Shown here: piece after piece, positions 24,396-34,231 of the stretch
Layout: every line of letters starts with the position of its first letter
Numbering within the stretch: position 1 is the stretch's first letter
Source: Climacium dendroides
Lineage: Eukaryota > Streptophyta > Bryopsida > Hypnales > Climaciaceae
Assembly (NCBI GenBank): GCA_950106755.1
Contig: OX467087.1
Location: 18,666,047-18,730,046, forward strand
Direction of reading: 5' to 3'
Length of the DNA: 64,000 nt
Program-made: the position numbers and the translations under genes
Notes under the pieces: model-generated
Told to the model about the DNA's origin: nothing
Seen by the model: the letters and a program-made list of their open reading frames with translations, nothing else
Database searches by the model: none

Positions 24396-25923
24396 ATGAT
24401 GGAGCTCAACGCTAAAGCAGAAGTGTGCAAGTCTGTAAAGAACACGTTCAGGGCTAGTGCGTGCTCAACCGTAGTACCCACAGCTGGAGAAAACTGTGAC
24501 TGGCCGGTGAACATGTATGCTCTTTCCTCTCATGGTCATCATATACTCCGACGCATCGCTACAGGTGAGAAGATGTTGACGTAGTCTTGAATTTTTACGG
24601 AGATTGGAGTTCGTGGAGGGTAGTCATTTCGTCTCTATCTTTGATAGATCGGCATCCCTATTGCCGAATGCATTGCGACGAGTCTTGCCATGAATGCAGA
24701 AACCCCTACTGCTTGAAATGAATGCAGATTGAATCAATTTTGAGTTTGAATGTGTGTTACGTTGGACAGTGTGCTGGGGGGTCGCTCGCTTAATTGATGC
24801 TGATTAGCCTGTAATGTGACAATCGTACCCAGCGTCGTCCGGAGAGATGGGTCCCGGAGATGGCAACGATATCTACTATCAACATTGGTGTGGTGTGGAG
24901 GACTTCCTGGAACCTAATTCTCCAGAGGAAGCTCCCAACGGCAGCTCGCAGCGACCCCCGCGAAGGTCTGGCCGCTCCGTGCACTTCAGCATGCCAGCTG
25001 CGCCCACCAAAGCATCCCCGCGTCACACGGTTCAAATCAACAAGACAGCCCCTGCCCCCAGCGCAAGTAACGGAAATGGACCTGTGCGTGATTCAAGCGT
25101 AGTATTTTCCTCGATTGCGAACAGGGGGAAATAGTGTCCGGGGAGCAAATAAGCAAATATTGTCCGGCCGCTGCATCTTGACGTCAGCCCCTCCGAAGCG
25201 TTTTCTCGCCAAGTATGTTCTTGCCAACTTGAAGCCCTAATTTCCAATATCCTTTTCTTGCTTGAGTTTCTGTCCTTGGAGTTTGCCGGCCCGTACATGA
25301 GCAAAATTGATTTTCGACGTCGCTTGTTTCCCAAGGTTTCTTTGATATGAGGAAACTTTGCAATCGAACGGAAAGAATCCGTCTGTGGAGTGTGATACAT
25401 GACTGTCGTCAGCTGCTGTATCTGCAGGCATCACCTGTACGTGGACAGAAGCAAAGACCGAGTACGGCAAGGATCCAGTTGCGAGAGGCCATCGGAGGGA
25501 GGGGAAGATACCGTTATCCTGCGACACAGTTCGAGCTTGTGAGCTTCGTGAAAATTCGGGGGAAGAGTTTGAAGCCGCGTGTACCCCTCTCCCTCAGAGG
25601 GTTTTTCTCTTTCACGCAGTAGCCCAGACCCGCTGCACATTCCGTCGCGTCAGGACAGTTTGGGATTGGCATGCGGGATACAGTAGGAGTGAAAGTTTGA
25701 GCAAGACAGAGGAGCTGATTTTTCCCCTTGAAAGCACGTCATGCTGGAGAATTTGGGGCCTTTGAGACCTTCCCCAGTGAACCCTGCAGATTTTTCTGAA
25801 CTCGAGGATGGATCCGTCAGCGATGGTGATCAGGAAAAGTCAGAGCATGCACCTGCAAGCTCCGCACGTAGCATTGAAAACATAGATGCCTTGAAAAGTC
25901 CGAAAGTTGTGATAAGGAGATAA
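24396..25923 (+). pseudogene. GC-rich island, possible gene relic (unit C)
   Basis: Segments a (24396-24564), b (24833-25134) and c (25741-25923) as in unit A. Segment c carries two substitutions shared only with the inverted copy at 40939-41121 (Ile to Val and Cys to Ser). One base is deleted at about 25382 relative to units A and B. No recognised domain. Confidence 0.3.
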
Positions 25924-27087
25924 CGATTTGAAAGGAGGTGAATCGACGTTGGACGAAGGGCCTCCTCAGATGCTTGACTGTTGGGCAAAGTGCAACAAGA
26001 GGTGCTACAGGAAGAAATGCCAATTACACTTTCTTGTGGACCCAGTGAGTGGGTGGGTGGTGGTGGGAGAGATACGATAAAAGGCTTCGTGTCATGTGCA
26101 TGTGTGAGTTGGTTGGGTCAAGTTCGTTGCGAGCTACAGTGACCAAGTTTGGTTGGAATTGTCCTGGCAAGTGGATGGAGGAGAAATCGAGGAAGAATTC
26201 CCATGCATTGATTCCCTCAAGATTGTCCAATTTCGACCAATAGGGTTGTCCAGTGAGATGGGTTGAAAATGGAGCTCCTCCTTTTCAAGTTGCCCATCCC
26301 AGCTAGACAATTCGGTTGTTTGTATTTTGTCTCATTACTTGAATGGGACAGAGCTTTGGATCAATATGCAAGCTTGGCCAAAGGTGAGGTTGAATATGGA
26401 ATTTTCAAGTAGCTCTCTTCTAGGATATTTCCTTACGCTAAAGTTCGTTGAAAAGTGATGAAGTAATAGTAAGGTAGACAAGCCTATCACCACCATCATT
26501 AAGAATTTTAGTCTCTTGGGGCCAATACCAAGAGGGACACAAATATATTTTTCAGAGGTGTGCACATATTTTAAAAATCAAATCTAAGTGGAATTATAAT
26601 TTTTTGGTGAAAATTGTAATTTTTGGAAATTTTTGAAGTGGTGTGCCCTAAAATTACAAAATTGCTCAAAGTGGAGTGACAAATGTCCTATAATCAACCT
26701 ATAACCACCTTTCCATGTATTCAATGGTACTAAAGTAGTCACCATTAAAGGATTGACATGATTATCTCTTATTGGCATTGATGGATTAATTTTTTTTAGA
26801 AAATGAACAAATTTAGATGAATTTTAATTGGGGCAAAATTGGAGTCAAAAATAAGATGACGAAATTAGGCTTCTGACTAGCGGAAATGGACTGGTCTACC
26901 TTAAATGTTGTCACAACTTCTTCTCTTTATTTTAAATCTTCAAAGAATAGGGACATAGCACCCTTTTGTAGTAAGGCTTGTGGAGGGTCCAATCTTTGAA
27001 GATTGAATATAAAGATTATTCTTTTTTGGAAGTGAAAAATGGACATTAAAAACATTTCACATGTAAGGTTTTCATCTAACTTTGATC
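25924..27087. other. Unit C flank, inverted partner of 39767-40900
   Basis: No gene seen. It shares with the inverted copy a form absent from units A and B, for example the extra 'acccagtgagtgggtgggtgg' stretch near 26040-26059. This marks it as one arm of the large inverted repeat. Confidence 0.6.
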
Positions 27088-27092
27088 CTTTG

Positions 27093-27640
27093 TGTAACAA
27101 ACCTCCCACAGGTTTGCCACCAACTTTCAAATAATTAATATAATAAGGCTCATCACCCAACCATAGAGAAGAGATCACTCAAGAAGTGTCGCACCTTCTC
27201 ACCCCCGAGCCTTTCTATACTATTTCCTTTCCAAAGGAACTAGAGTCTATCTCAAGTCCTTTTTACTTTCTATTCCAAATTTAGATCTAACTCATAGATC
27301 TTTCTATCCTTCTATCTTTTTATTCCTATATCTAGAGTAAAGATATTTTATTACCATCTAAATACGGCATAGTAATCTACTTCTAGTGCACCTCATCTTG
27401 AGTTGTCTAATTCTTGTACACATGTTCTCAATTTGGAGTGGTCTGACTCCAGTGCACTAAATATGGAGCTGTCTAACTCCAGTGCACATGTTCTCCATCT
27501 GGAGCGGTCTGACTCCAGTGCACTAAATATGGAGCTGTCTAACTCTAGTGCACATGTTTTCAATTTGGAGTGGTCTGACTCCAGTGCATCCATCCTCAAC
27601 TAGGAGTTGTCTGACTCCTCTCATCCTCTGCTTACACACT
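27093..27640 (-). repeat. Left LTR, minus orientation, truncated
   Basis: Matches the 513-bp LTRs further right but lacks the last ~60 bases of the LTR 5' end, where it joins protease sequence at about 27641. It carries about two more internal units (roughly 65 bases, with patches ctgactccagtgcac and tatggagctgtctaac) than the other two LTRs. Confidence 0.85.
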
Positions 27641-28145
27641 CTTATGGAAAAAGGTTTACCGTTGTGAAGCTTTCCATGGACTGCTCCCTCCTTGCATGCA
27701 ATCCATGCATCCACTTGCTTTAGCCACGCCATCCCCAGTATCACCTCATATCATGCTCCATTCCAAACTTCAAAATCTACCTCAGTATCCACACCTTGAA
27801 TGTTCACAGGAACCTTCAACATACGGGGAGTGATAGAACTTGTTTGGTTGTTTGGTAACCAAACTGAGCAAGGTTTGATAGGAACTAAAGGAAGTCCTAG
27901 CTTGTGAGCAAATGAAGTTGACATCATATTATGAGTGCTACCAGAATCAATAAGAATCATGGAAAAGAAAGAAGAGTTCAAAAAGCCTTTGATCCGGAGC
28001 ACCGTTGGATCTTTCTCCACTTCCATGTTCATAATAGCAGTTGAGATAGTTGGGACTGCATCCTTGCTTGGCTCTCCATCAAATACATCATCATCATCTT
28101 GCTCCACCTCCAGTGTTGCTATCTTCTTCTTGGAGGATGGACACT
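27523..28145 (-). pseudogene. Retropepsin-like aspartic protease fragment
   Basis: Minus-strand translation contains the active-site patch ILIDSGSTHNMMS and, downstream, VILGMAWL, the usual C-terminal landmark of Ty3/gypsy retropepsins. An in-frame stop separates the two near 27748. The coding sequence breaks at about 28145 against integrase of opposite strand and at 27641 against the LTR. Non-functional remnant. Confidence 0.85.
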
Positions 28146-29165
28146 CGAAGTAACTTTGATAGTATCATGGTGGTTGTAGATAGACTAACCAAGATAGCTC
28201 ATTTTATTCCTACAGTTACTACTATAACTGCTTATGGAATAGCTGAGTTATTTATGAGAGAGATCTTCAAACACCATGGAATTCCGCGTGAGATTATAAG
28301 TGATAGAGATCGTAAGTTTGTGAGTGAATTTTGGACTACACTTTTCAAATTGTGTGGGACCAAAATTAAGTTGAGTACTACATATCATCCTGAGAGTGAT
28401 GGACAAACTGAAAGAACTAATAGGACTCTTGAGGATATGTTGAGAATGTATGTTGGTAAGAAACAACACTCGTGGGATAAGTGGTTGCATATGATTGAGT
28501 TTGCTTACAATGATCACATTCATAGTAGTATTGGGGTAAGTCCATTCTATATTTTGTATGGTCAAGAATGTAGAACTCCCATTACACTCTCTACTCCTAC
28601 TACTAGATTTGAAAGCATTAATGACATGATTAAAGAAATGAATGAAATTAGAGAGTTGGCAAAGTTGGCTATGAAAAGTGCTCAGGATAGAGCTAAACAT
28701 TATGCTGATAAAAAAAGACTTTTTCGTGAATTTGAAGTGGGTGATAAAGTATTTTTAAAGGTAGCTCCAAAGAGATCTGGACTTAAGCTTGGTAAGTCAA
28801 GGAAGTTATCACCTCGGTTTTGTAGGCCTTTTGAGATTGTAAAGAGAATAGGACAAGTTGCTTATAAATTGAGGTTACCTGAAGATTGGCAGATACATGA
28901 TGTATTTCATATAAGTTTGTTGAGAAAGTATGTATCGGATCCTAGTCATATTCTGCCTGATCTTCCAAAAGCTGCTCCTGAGGGAGAACTACTTACTCAA
29001 CCTGAGAAGATTTTGAAGATAGAGAATCAACAGCTAAGGAATAAGACATTCCGTAGATTCTATGTGAAGTGGAAGGATTATCCGGAAGAAGAAGCTTCTT
29101 GGGAAAGGGAAGTTGATTTCAGGAGGGATTATCTTGACTTTGTCATTGAGGACAATGACTTTTAA
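28146..29165 (+). pseudogene. Integrase with chromodomain (partial pol)
   Basis: An open frame of about 340 residues covers the end of Ty3/gypsy pol. The DDE core is visible (Asp in VVVDRLTK, Asp in ISDRDRKF, Glu in SDGQTERTNRTLE), then the GPY/F-like region and a C-terminal chromodomain (FYVKWKDYPEEEASWE), which defines chromoviruses. The zinc-binding N-terminus, reverse transcriptase and RNase H are missing, replaced at 28145 by inverted protease sequence. It ends just before a polypurine tract and LTR. The frame is open, but no complete Pol can be made. Confidence 0.9.
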
Positions 29166-29178
29166 TGGAAGGGGGAGA
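29164..29178 (+). other. Polypurine tract
   Basis: aatggaagggggaga directly before the LTR at 29180: the usual plus-strand primer site of LTR retrotransposons, which marks this LTR as a 3' LTR for the integrase to its left. Confidence 0.75.
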
Positions 29179-29179
29179 T

Positions 29180-29692
29180 TGTAAGGTAACTTAAGATGAT
29201 GGATGGATGAATGAAATCTTCTAATCACATGTGGCAGTGTGTAAGCAGAGGATGAGAGGAATCAGACAACTCCCAGTTGAGGATGGATGCACTGGAGTCA
29301 GACCGCTCCAGATTGAGAACATGTGCACTAGAGTTAGACAGCTCCATATTTAGTTGAGAACATGTGTACAAGAATTAGACAACTCAAGATGAGGTGCACT
29401 AGAAGTAGATTACTATGCCGTATTTAGATGGTAATAAAATATCTTTACTCTAGATATAGGAATAAAAGGATAGAAGGATAGAAAGATCTATGAGTTAGAT
29501 CTAAATTTGGAATAGAAAGTAAAAAGGACTTGAGATAGACTCTAGTTCCTTTGGAAAGGAAATAGTATAGAAAGGCTCGGGGGTGAGAAGGTGCGACACT
29601 TCTTGAGTGATCTCTTCTCTATGGTTGGGTGGTGAGCCTTATTATATTAATTATTTGAGAGTTGGTGGCAAACCTGTGGGAGGTTTGTTACA
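29180..29692 (+). repeat. Internal LTR, plus orientation, 513 bp
   Basis: Begins TGTAAGGTAACTT and ends GGTTTGTTACA. A polypurine tract precedes it and a primer-binding site follows it, so it serves as the 3' LTR of the integrase part and the 5' LTR of the gag part at once. Confidence 0.92.
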
Positions 29693-29694
29693 AG

Positions 29695-29706
29695 TGGTAT
29701 CAGAGC
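29695..29706 (+). other. Primer-binding site for initiator Met tRNA
   Basis: TGGTATCAGAGC, complementary to the 3' end of plant initiator methionine tRNA, two bases after the LTR. The mirrored copy is at 31091-31102. Confidence 0.92.
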
Positions 29707-29710
29707 AGTT

Positions 29711-30565
29711 ATGGATCCTATTGAGGGTTTGGAGGAGAGGATTGTGAGAGTAGTGAGGGTAGCATTGAGGGGGGTCCAAGTTTCTATACAATCGGGAGCT
29801 CCACCTCTTCCTAGGGAGGCTCCTCCAGACACCCCACGCCCTCCTTCATCTTCACCATCTAAGTCAAGAGAGGTAGAGCCCAATTCAACATCTATTTTGA
29901 GGGGTTCTGGTCATAGACGAGTTGATATTTTGGAGGACTTGAAGAGGTATCTTTTCAAGCCTTGTTTTGGAGGAAGGAATTGCAAGCCCGAAGAAGTCAA
30001 ATCTTTTATTTCTATATTGGAGGACTTCTTCACTTCAAGTTACTAAGATGATGACAAGATCAAGGCCACAGTGATTTGTCTTCAAGACAAAGCTCGTGTG
30101 TGGTATGACAATTTGAAGAGCGATCGGAAGAATCGTGGTCTTCAACCTTTGTCGACTTGGAGCACCTTCAAGCAATTGTTTCTTCAAGAATTCCTTCCTA
30201 GCAATTATGGAGAAGACATGCGCCAAGGACTCTATGACTTGAAACAAGGAAGTTTGTCTGTCACCCAATACAAGTCAAAGTTTGATTTGCATATTGTCTA
30301 TTTTCCTAATTGGGGTGAAAGTGATAGAGTTGAGTTCTTTGTTCGTAATTTAAAGGATTCAATCAGATTTAAAGTCAGTGTTTATCATCCAAAGACTCTA
30401 GATGATGCTTATGGTTTGGCTATGAACTTTGAGAGAGAGGTTAATAGCAAGTTGGAGAGGAATGAGAGTCAATTAGGAAAAAGGTCCTCAGAGTTCAATC
30501 GGTCTGCTAATCAAAACTTTGACTTGTATTGGGTGACAGACAAACTTCCTTGTTTCAAGTCATAG
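29711..30565 (+). pseudogene. Retrotransposon gag, plus orientation, broken
   Basis: Starts at ATG 29711 with a Pro/Ser-rich N-terminus. A stop at 30044-30046 interrupts it, and the same frame-family continues from about 30050 with a typical gag core (DKARVWYDNL, FLQEFLPSNYGEDMRQGLYDLKQG, split here by the reading). At about 30516 the sequence switches to the inverted gag copy, so the last ~15 residues of the frame are antisense gag. The C-terminal zinc knuckle was not seen. Confidence 0.85.
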
Positions 30566-31086
30566 AGTCCTTGGCGCATGTCTTCTCCATAATTGCTAGG
30601 AAGGAATTCTTGAAGAAACAATTGCTTGAAGGTGCTCCAAGTCGACAAAGGTTGAAGACCATGATTCTTCCGATCGCTCTTCAAATTGTCATACCACACA
30701 CGAGCTTTGTCTTGAAGACAAATCACTGTGGCCTTGATCTTGTCATCATCTTAGTAACTTGAAGTGAAGAAGTCCTCCAATATAGAAATAAAAGATTTGA
30801 CTTCTTCGGGCTTGCAATTCCTTCCTCCAAAACAAGGCTTGAAAGGATACCTCTTCAAGTCCTCCAAAATATCAACTCGTCTATGACCAGAACCCCTCAA
30901 AATAGATGTTGAATTGGGCTCTACCTCTCTTGACTTAGATGGTGAAGATGAAGGAGGGCGTGGGGTGTCTGGAGGAGCCTCCCTAGGAAGAGGTGGAGCT
31001 CCCGATTGTATAGAAACTTGGACCCCCCTCAATGCTACCCTCACTACTCTCACAATCCTCTCCTCCAAACCCTCAATAGGATCCAT
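30516..31086 (-). pseudogene. Retrotransposon gag, minus orientation, truncated
   Basis: Mirror image of 29711-30281: start ATG at 31086, stop after residue 111, then the gag core to KSKF, where it ends at the palindrome spacer. Two replacements relative to the plus copy were noticed (Pro for Leu in RYLFKPC, His for Arg in KNRGLQ). Confidence 0.85.
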
Positions 31087-31104
31087 AACTGCTCTGATAC
31101 CACT

Positions 31105-31617
31105 TGTAACAAACCTCCCACAGGTTTGCCACCAACTCTCAAATAATTAATATAATAAGGCTCACCACCCAACCATAGAGAAGAGATCACTCAAGAAGTG
31201 TCGCACCTTCTCACCCCCGAGCCTTTCTATACTATTTCCTTTCCAAAGGAACTAGAGTCTATCTCAAGTCCTTTTTACTTTCTATTCCAAATTTAGATCT
31301 AACTCATAGATCTTTCTATCCTTCTATCCTTTTATTCCTATATCTAGAGTAAAGATATTTTATTACCATCTAAATACGGCATAGTAATCTACTTCTAGTG
31401 CACCTCATCTTGAGTTGTCTAATTCTTGTACACATGTTCTCAACTAAATATGGAGCTGTCTAACTCTAGTGCACATGTTCTCAATCTGGAGCGGTCTGAC
31501 TCCAGTGCATCCATCCTCAACTGGGAGTTGTCTGATTCCTCTCATCCTCTGCTTACACACTGCCACATGTGATTAGAAGATTTCATTCATCCATCCATCA
31601 TCTTAAGTTACCTTATA
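31105..31617 (-). repeat. Right LTR, minus orientation, 513 bp
   Basis: Same length as the internal LTR. The last bases read ttata instead of ttaca, a single change at the terminus. Followed by the CTTTG target duplication. Confidence 0.92.
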
Positions 31618-31661
31618 CTTTGCTTACCACTTTCACCCTCTGCTTGCCACTTTCATCCATG

Positions 31662-34009
31662 TCGTGTTCAAAGTCAAGCTTGAGTCATCGTTTTCACCCT
31701 CTATTTGATTTGCATTGCTAAAATCGATGCTCATAATGATCATAGGAATTGTAGTAGGTGAAAATTTAGTGACAATTTCCCAATCCAACCATAGGTAGAG
31801 ACTTAAAATCTTTAAAATTTGTAACCAAAATTACTGGAGGAAAGCACAAAATTAGTATTTAAGTTTTCAGAAATTAAAGTCTACATTTCAATGAGAAAAA
31901 GGGCCCAAAAATGACCCCAAAATTCCTTCTAACCAATACAAAACCGAGCTAGTAATCAAATATTTCAAATTTTTGACCAATCACGTGCAGCCACATGAGA
32001 ACATGTATAGTTAGGCCCAATTAGCAAGCAGCCAAGGGTCCCAATGAACTAGGGGTAACATGTCGCAATTTAGGAAGGGGGCTTAACTTGTTTTACATGG
32101 CATGAATTACTTGGTTCAACTACAAGTTCTGTCTACTGTTTTGATTCATGGTTTTGGAATGATGTTCTAAACAATAAACAATAATGCTTAGACTACAAAA
32201 CATTTTGTTGTTAACAACTTGCCCCAAAACTAAGCATTTGGTAAGAGGAATGTATGAGAAAGGAGATTAGAGGTATGATCTATAAATTTGCAAAATTTTT
32301 TATTTACATAATCTAAACATCTTAGAAAATAGCTAAGCCTTATTCCAAATGAATAGATTTAACTAAATAGATAAGGGAAACAAGTCTAAACTCCATAGCC
32401 AAATTAGAAATGCAAAACAAGTAGTTGGAGAAGCAAGAGAAAAATAGAGATAATAAGGACTTTGAAATTGAAGGAATGAAGTGATGGTGCAGACATTGAG
32501 GAGTTGGAAGTAGGATAGGATTAGGTGAAAATCTAAAAGAAGCAATTTGAACCATTAGAAGTTTGAATAACCAATAATTGACTTGAATAGGAGATAGGAG
32601 GTTTTCCAAAGTCAATTATTATTTTGAAGTTTGGAGCAATTATTTATTCCATTCAACTATTGAAATATAAATAATTGAAATAGAATAGTGTTGAAGGAAG
32701 AAGAAATGAAAAAGAGAAAAGAAGATGAAGTAGGAAGTAGGGGAATTTAGACTAATAGAGCTTGTTGTCTTTTAAACTTTGTACTAAAAATTCAAAAACT
32801 TAGTAGTGAGTAAACATTAAAATTTAGAAAACAAGATGGCACAAGTGGAGAACTTCAAAATTACATTCCAATATCATTATGATGACACACTCTAAGGTAT
32901 GTTATTAAATCTCTATTCTCACTTCAAATCATGGTTGTTCGTCCCGACAAATCGACAATACAACGAACATGACGAACACAACATGAATTTTATCCATCGT
33001 CTGTTTAATAAGGTCATACTTTTTTTTTACTTTTCAATGAAAATTTTGACCAGTACATCAACTACATGGTGTTATGTAGCCTCCACGTGGCATGAGGGCA
33101 CATGCAAGTTTGGGGCAACCTCAGGTATAGGGTGAATGTGGGTAGAGCAACCTTGAATGCATTCAAAGGGTGAGTGTAGGTGGGCATGGTGCACAAGGAC
33201 CCTCATCCATGGATGCCCCACCCGCATCCACAGTCACCCACTAGCAATCGCTCATGGTGATGTAGTTCAGGCTTTCCATGTAAGTTTGCCTGTTGGACAA
33301 AAAAATTTAAAAATTTGGACGACCTTGGGTAGGGCAGTGCAGGTCCATTATGTATGACTGACACTCGTCATATACGACATGCGACGTTAGACAGACAATT
33401 TGACACCAAAACCCAAAAATGTGTTCAACAGAACAACCCTACCAACCTTCAAATTGTCTTAATTGACAAGTTTTAATAAGGGCCAAGGCCTAAGATCAAG
33501 CTAGACCATTAGAACTAAGTGTCAAGTCAAGTTTGAAATTAAAATTCTACAATAGAAGTTTAGACGTTTCCGAAAATATAAAATAAATAGAAACCAAAGT
33601 TAAAGATAACAAAAAAGATATAGGCAAATGAAGTTTAGGACTAAAAGTGGATGAAACTTAGCTAAATCTATCCACTTGGGATAAAAATAGGAAAGTAGAA
33701 AGTAATTTTAAAGAACTGATTAACAATCAAACTTCATCTATGCATAATTTTCACTAGGGAAGTCTAAATTGTAAGTGTCTTAGCATTTTAGAAAGCTAGA
33801 GTTATCCTCCACAAGAAAAAATTGAAGCCCTAAAAATAATAAACTATTTGAAATAGCACTAAGACATAGAATCAAGGTAGAACTAAGCTAAGGACTTAAG
33901 TGGTTAGTCAATAGAGAATTTAGAATTAAAAACTCTCAGAAAAAATCTAGTAAAGTCTAACCATAGTTCAAACTTTAGAAAAGAATCAAAACTTTAGAAG
34001 TTATAGAAA
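31662..34009. other. Centre of the inverted repeat, part 1: no gene seen
   Basis: AT-rich, with only short open frames of random appearance. A GC-richer patch lies at 33050-33350. A ~70-base stretch at 31691-31767 (ttttcaccctctatttgatt...) recurs directly at 36782-36845. Confidence 0.55.
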
Positions 34010-34231
34010 GATGAAAGTTAGGTGAGAAGTTGGATGAAAGTTAGGTGAAAAGTGGGACGAAAGTTAGGTGAAAAGTGGGATGAAAGTTAGGTGAAAAGTG
34101 GGATGAAAGTTAGGTGAGAAGTTGGATGAAAGTTAGGTGAAAAGTTGGATGAAAGTTAGGTGAGAAGTTAGATGAAAGTTAGGTGAAAAGTTGGATGAAA
34201 GTTAGGTGAGAAGTTAGATGAAAGTTGTGAG
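34010..34231. repeat. 23-bp tandem repeat, about 9.5 units
   Basis: Nine full units of gatgaaagttaggtgaaaagt plus two bases, with a regular aaaag/gagaag alternation in the second half, then a decayed tenth unit. Not coding in any convincing frame. Confidence 0.9.

Larger units (their letters stand above)
22189..27087 (+). repeat. Tandem unit C, truncated and mosaic
   Basis: Follows unit B exactly to about 25.33 kb. From about 25.37 kb every diagnostic difference matches the inverted copy-4 flank instead. It is interrupted at 27087 by the LTR retrotransposon; about 44 further bases of the same flank continue at 31618-31661. The AT-rich part, MITE-1 and the upstream minisatellite of a full unit are missing. 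Confidence 0.85.
29180..31617. repeat. Retrotransposon palindrome, 1102-bp arms
   Basis: 29180-30281 and 30516-31617 are inverted copies with no length difference (paired positions always sum to 60797) and only a few substitutions, around a 234-base spacer of unique gag sequence. Confidence 0.92.
27088..31622 (-). mobile_element. Rearranged Ty3/gypsy chromovirus, 4525 bp plus target duplication
   Basis: Outer ends are minus-oriented LTRs (TGTAACAAACC at 27093; the mutated inverse of TGTAAGGTAACTT ends at 31617) flanked by a perfect 5-bp duplication CTTTG (27088-27092, 31618-31622). The homologous site in the other arm near 39766 has a single CTTTG and no element, proving insertion. Order inside: LTR fragment(-), protease fragment(-), integrase(+), LTR(+), primer site, gag(+), gag(-), primer site, LTR(-). 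Reverse transcriptase and RNase H are absent, so it cannot move by itself. The insertion is younger than the inverted duplication of the cluster. Confidence 0.92.

Noticed and set aside
27403..27603. Repetitive Ser/Leu-rich frames on both strands at 27.4-27.6 kb
   Set aside because: They come from the internal LTR repeat, not from a protein gene.
29695..29706. tRNA gene near the primer site
   Set aside because: Only the 12-base complement of the initiator tRNA 3' end is present; no tRNA body.
34010..34231. CRISPR-like array
   Set aside because: Units are contiguous without spacers, in a plant genome: a simple tandem repeat.
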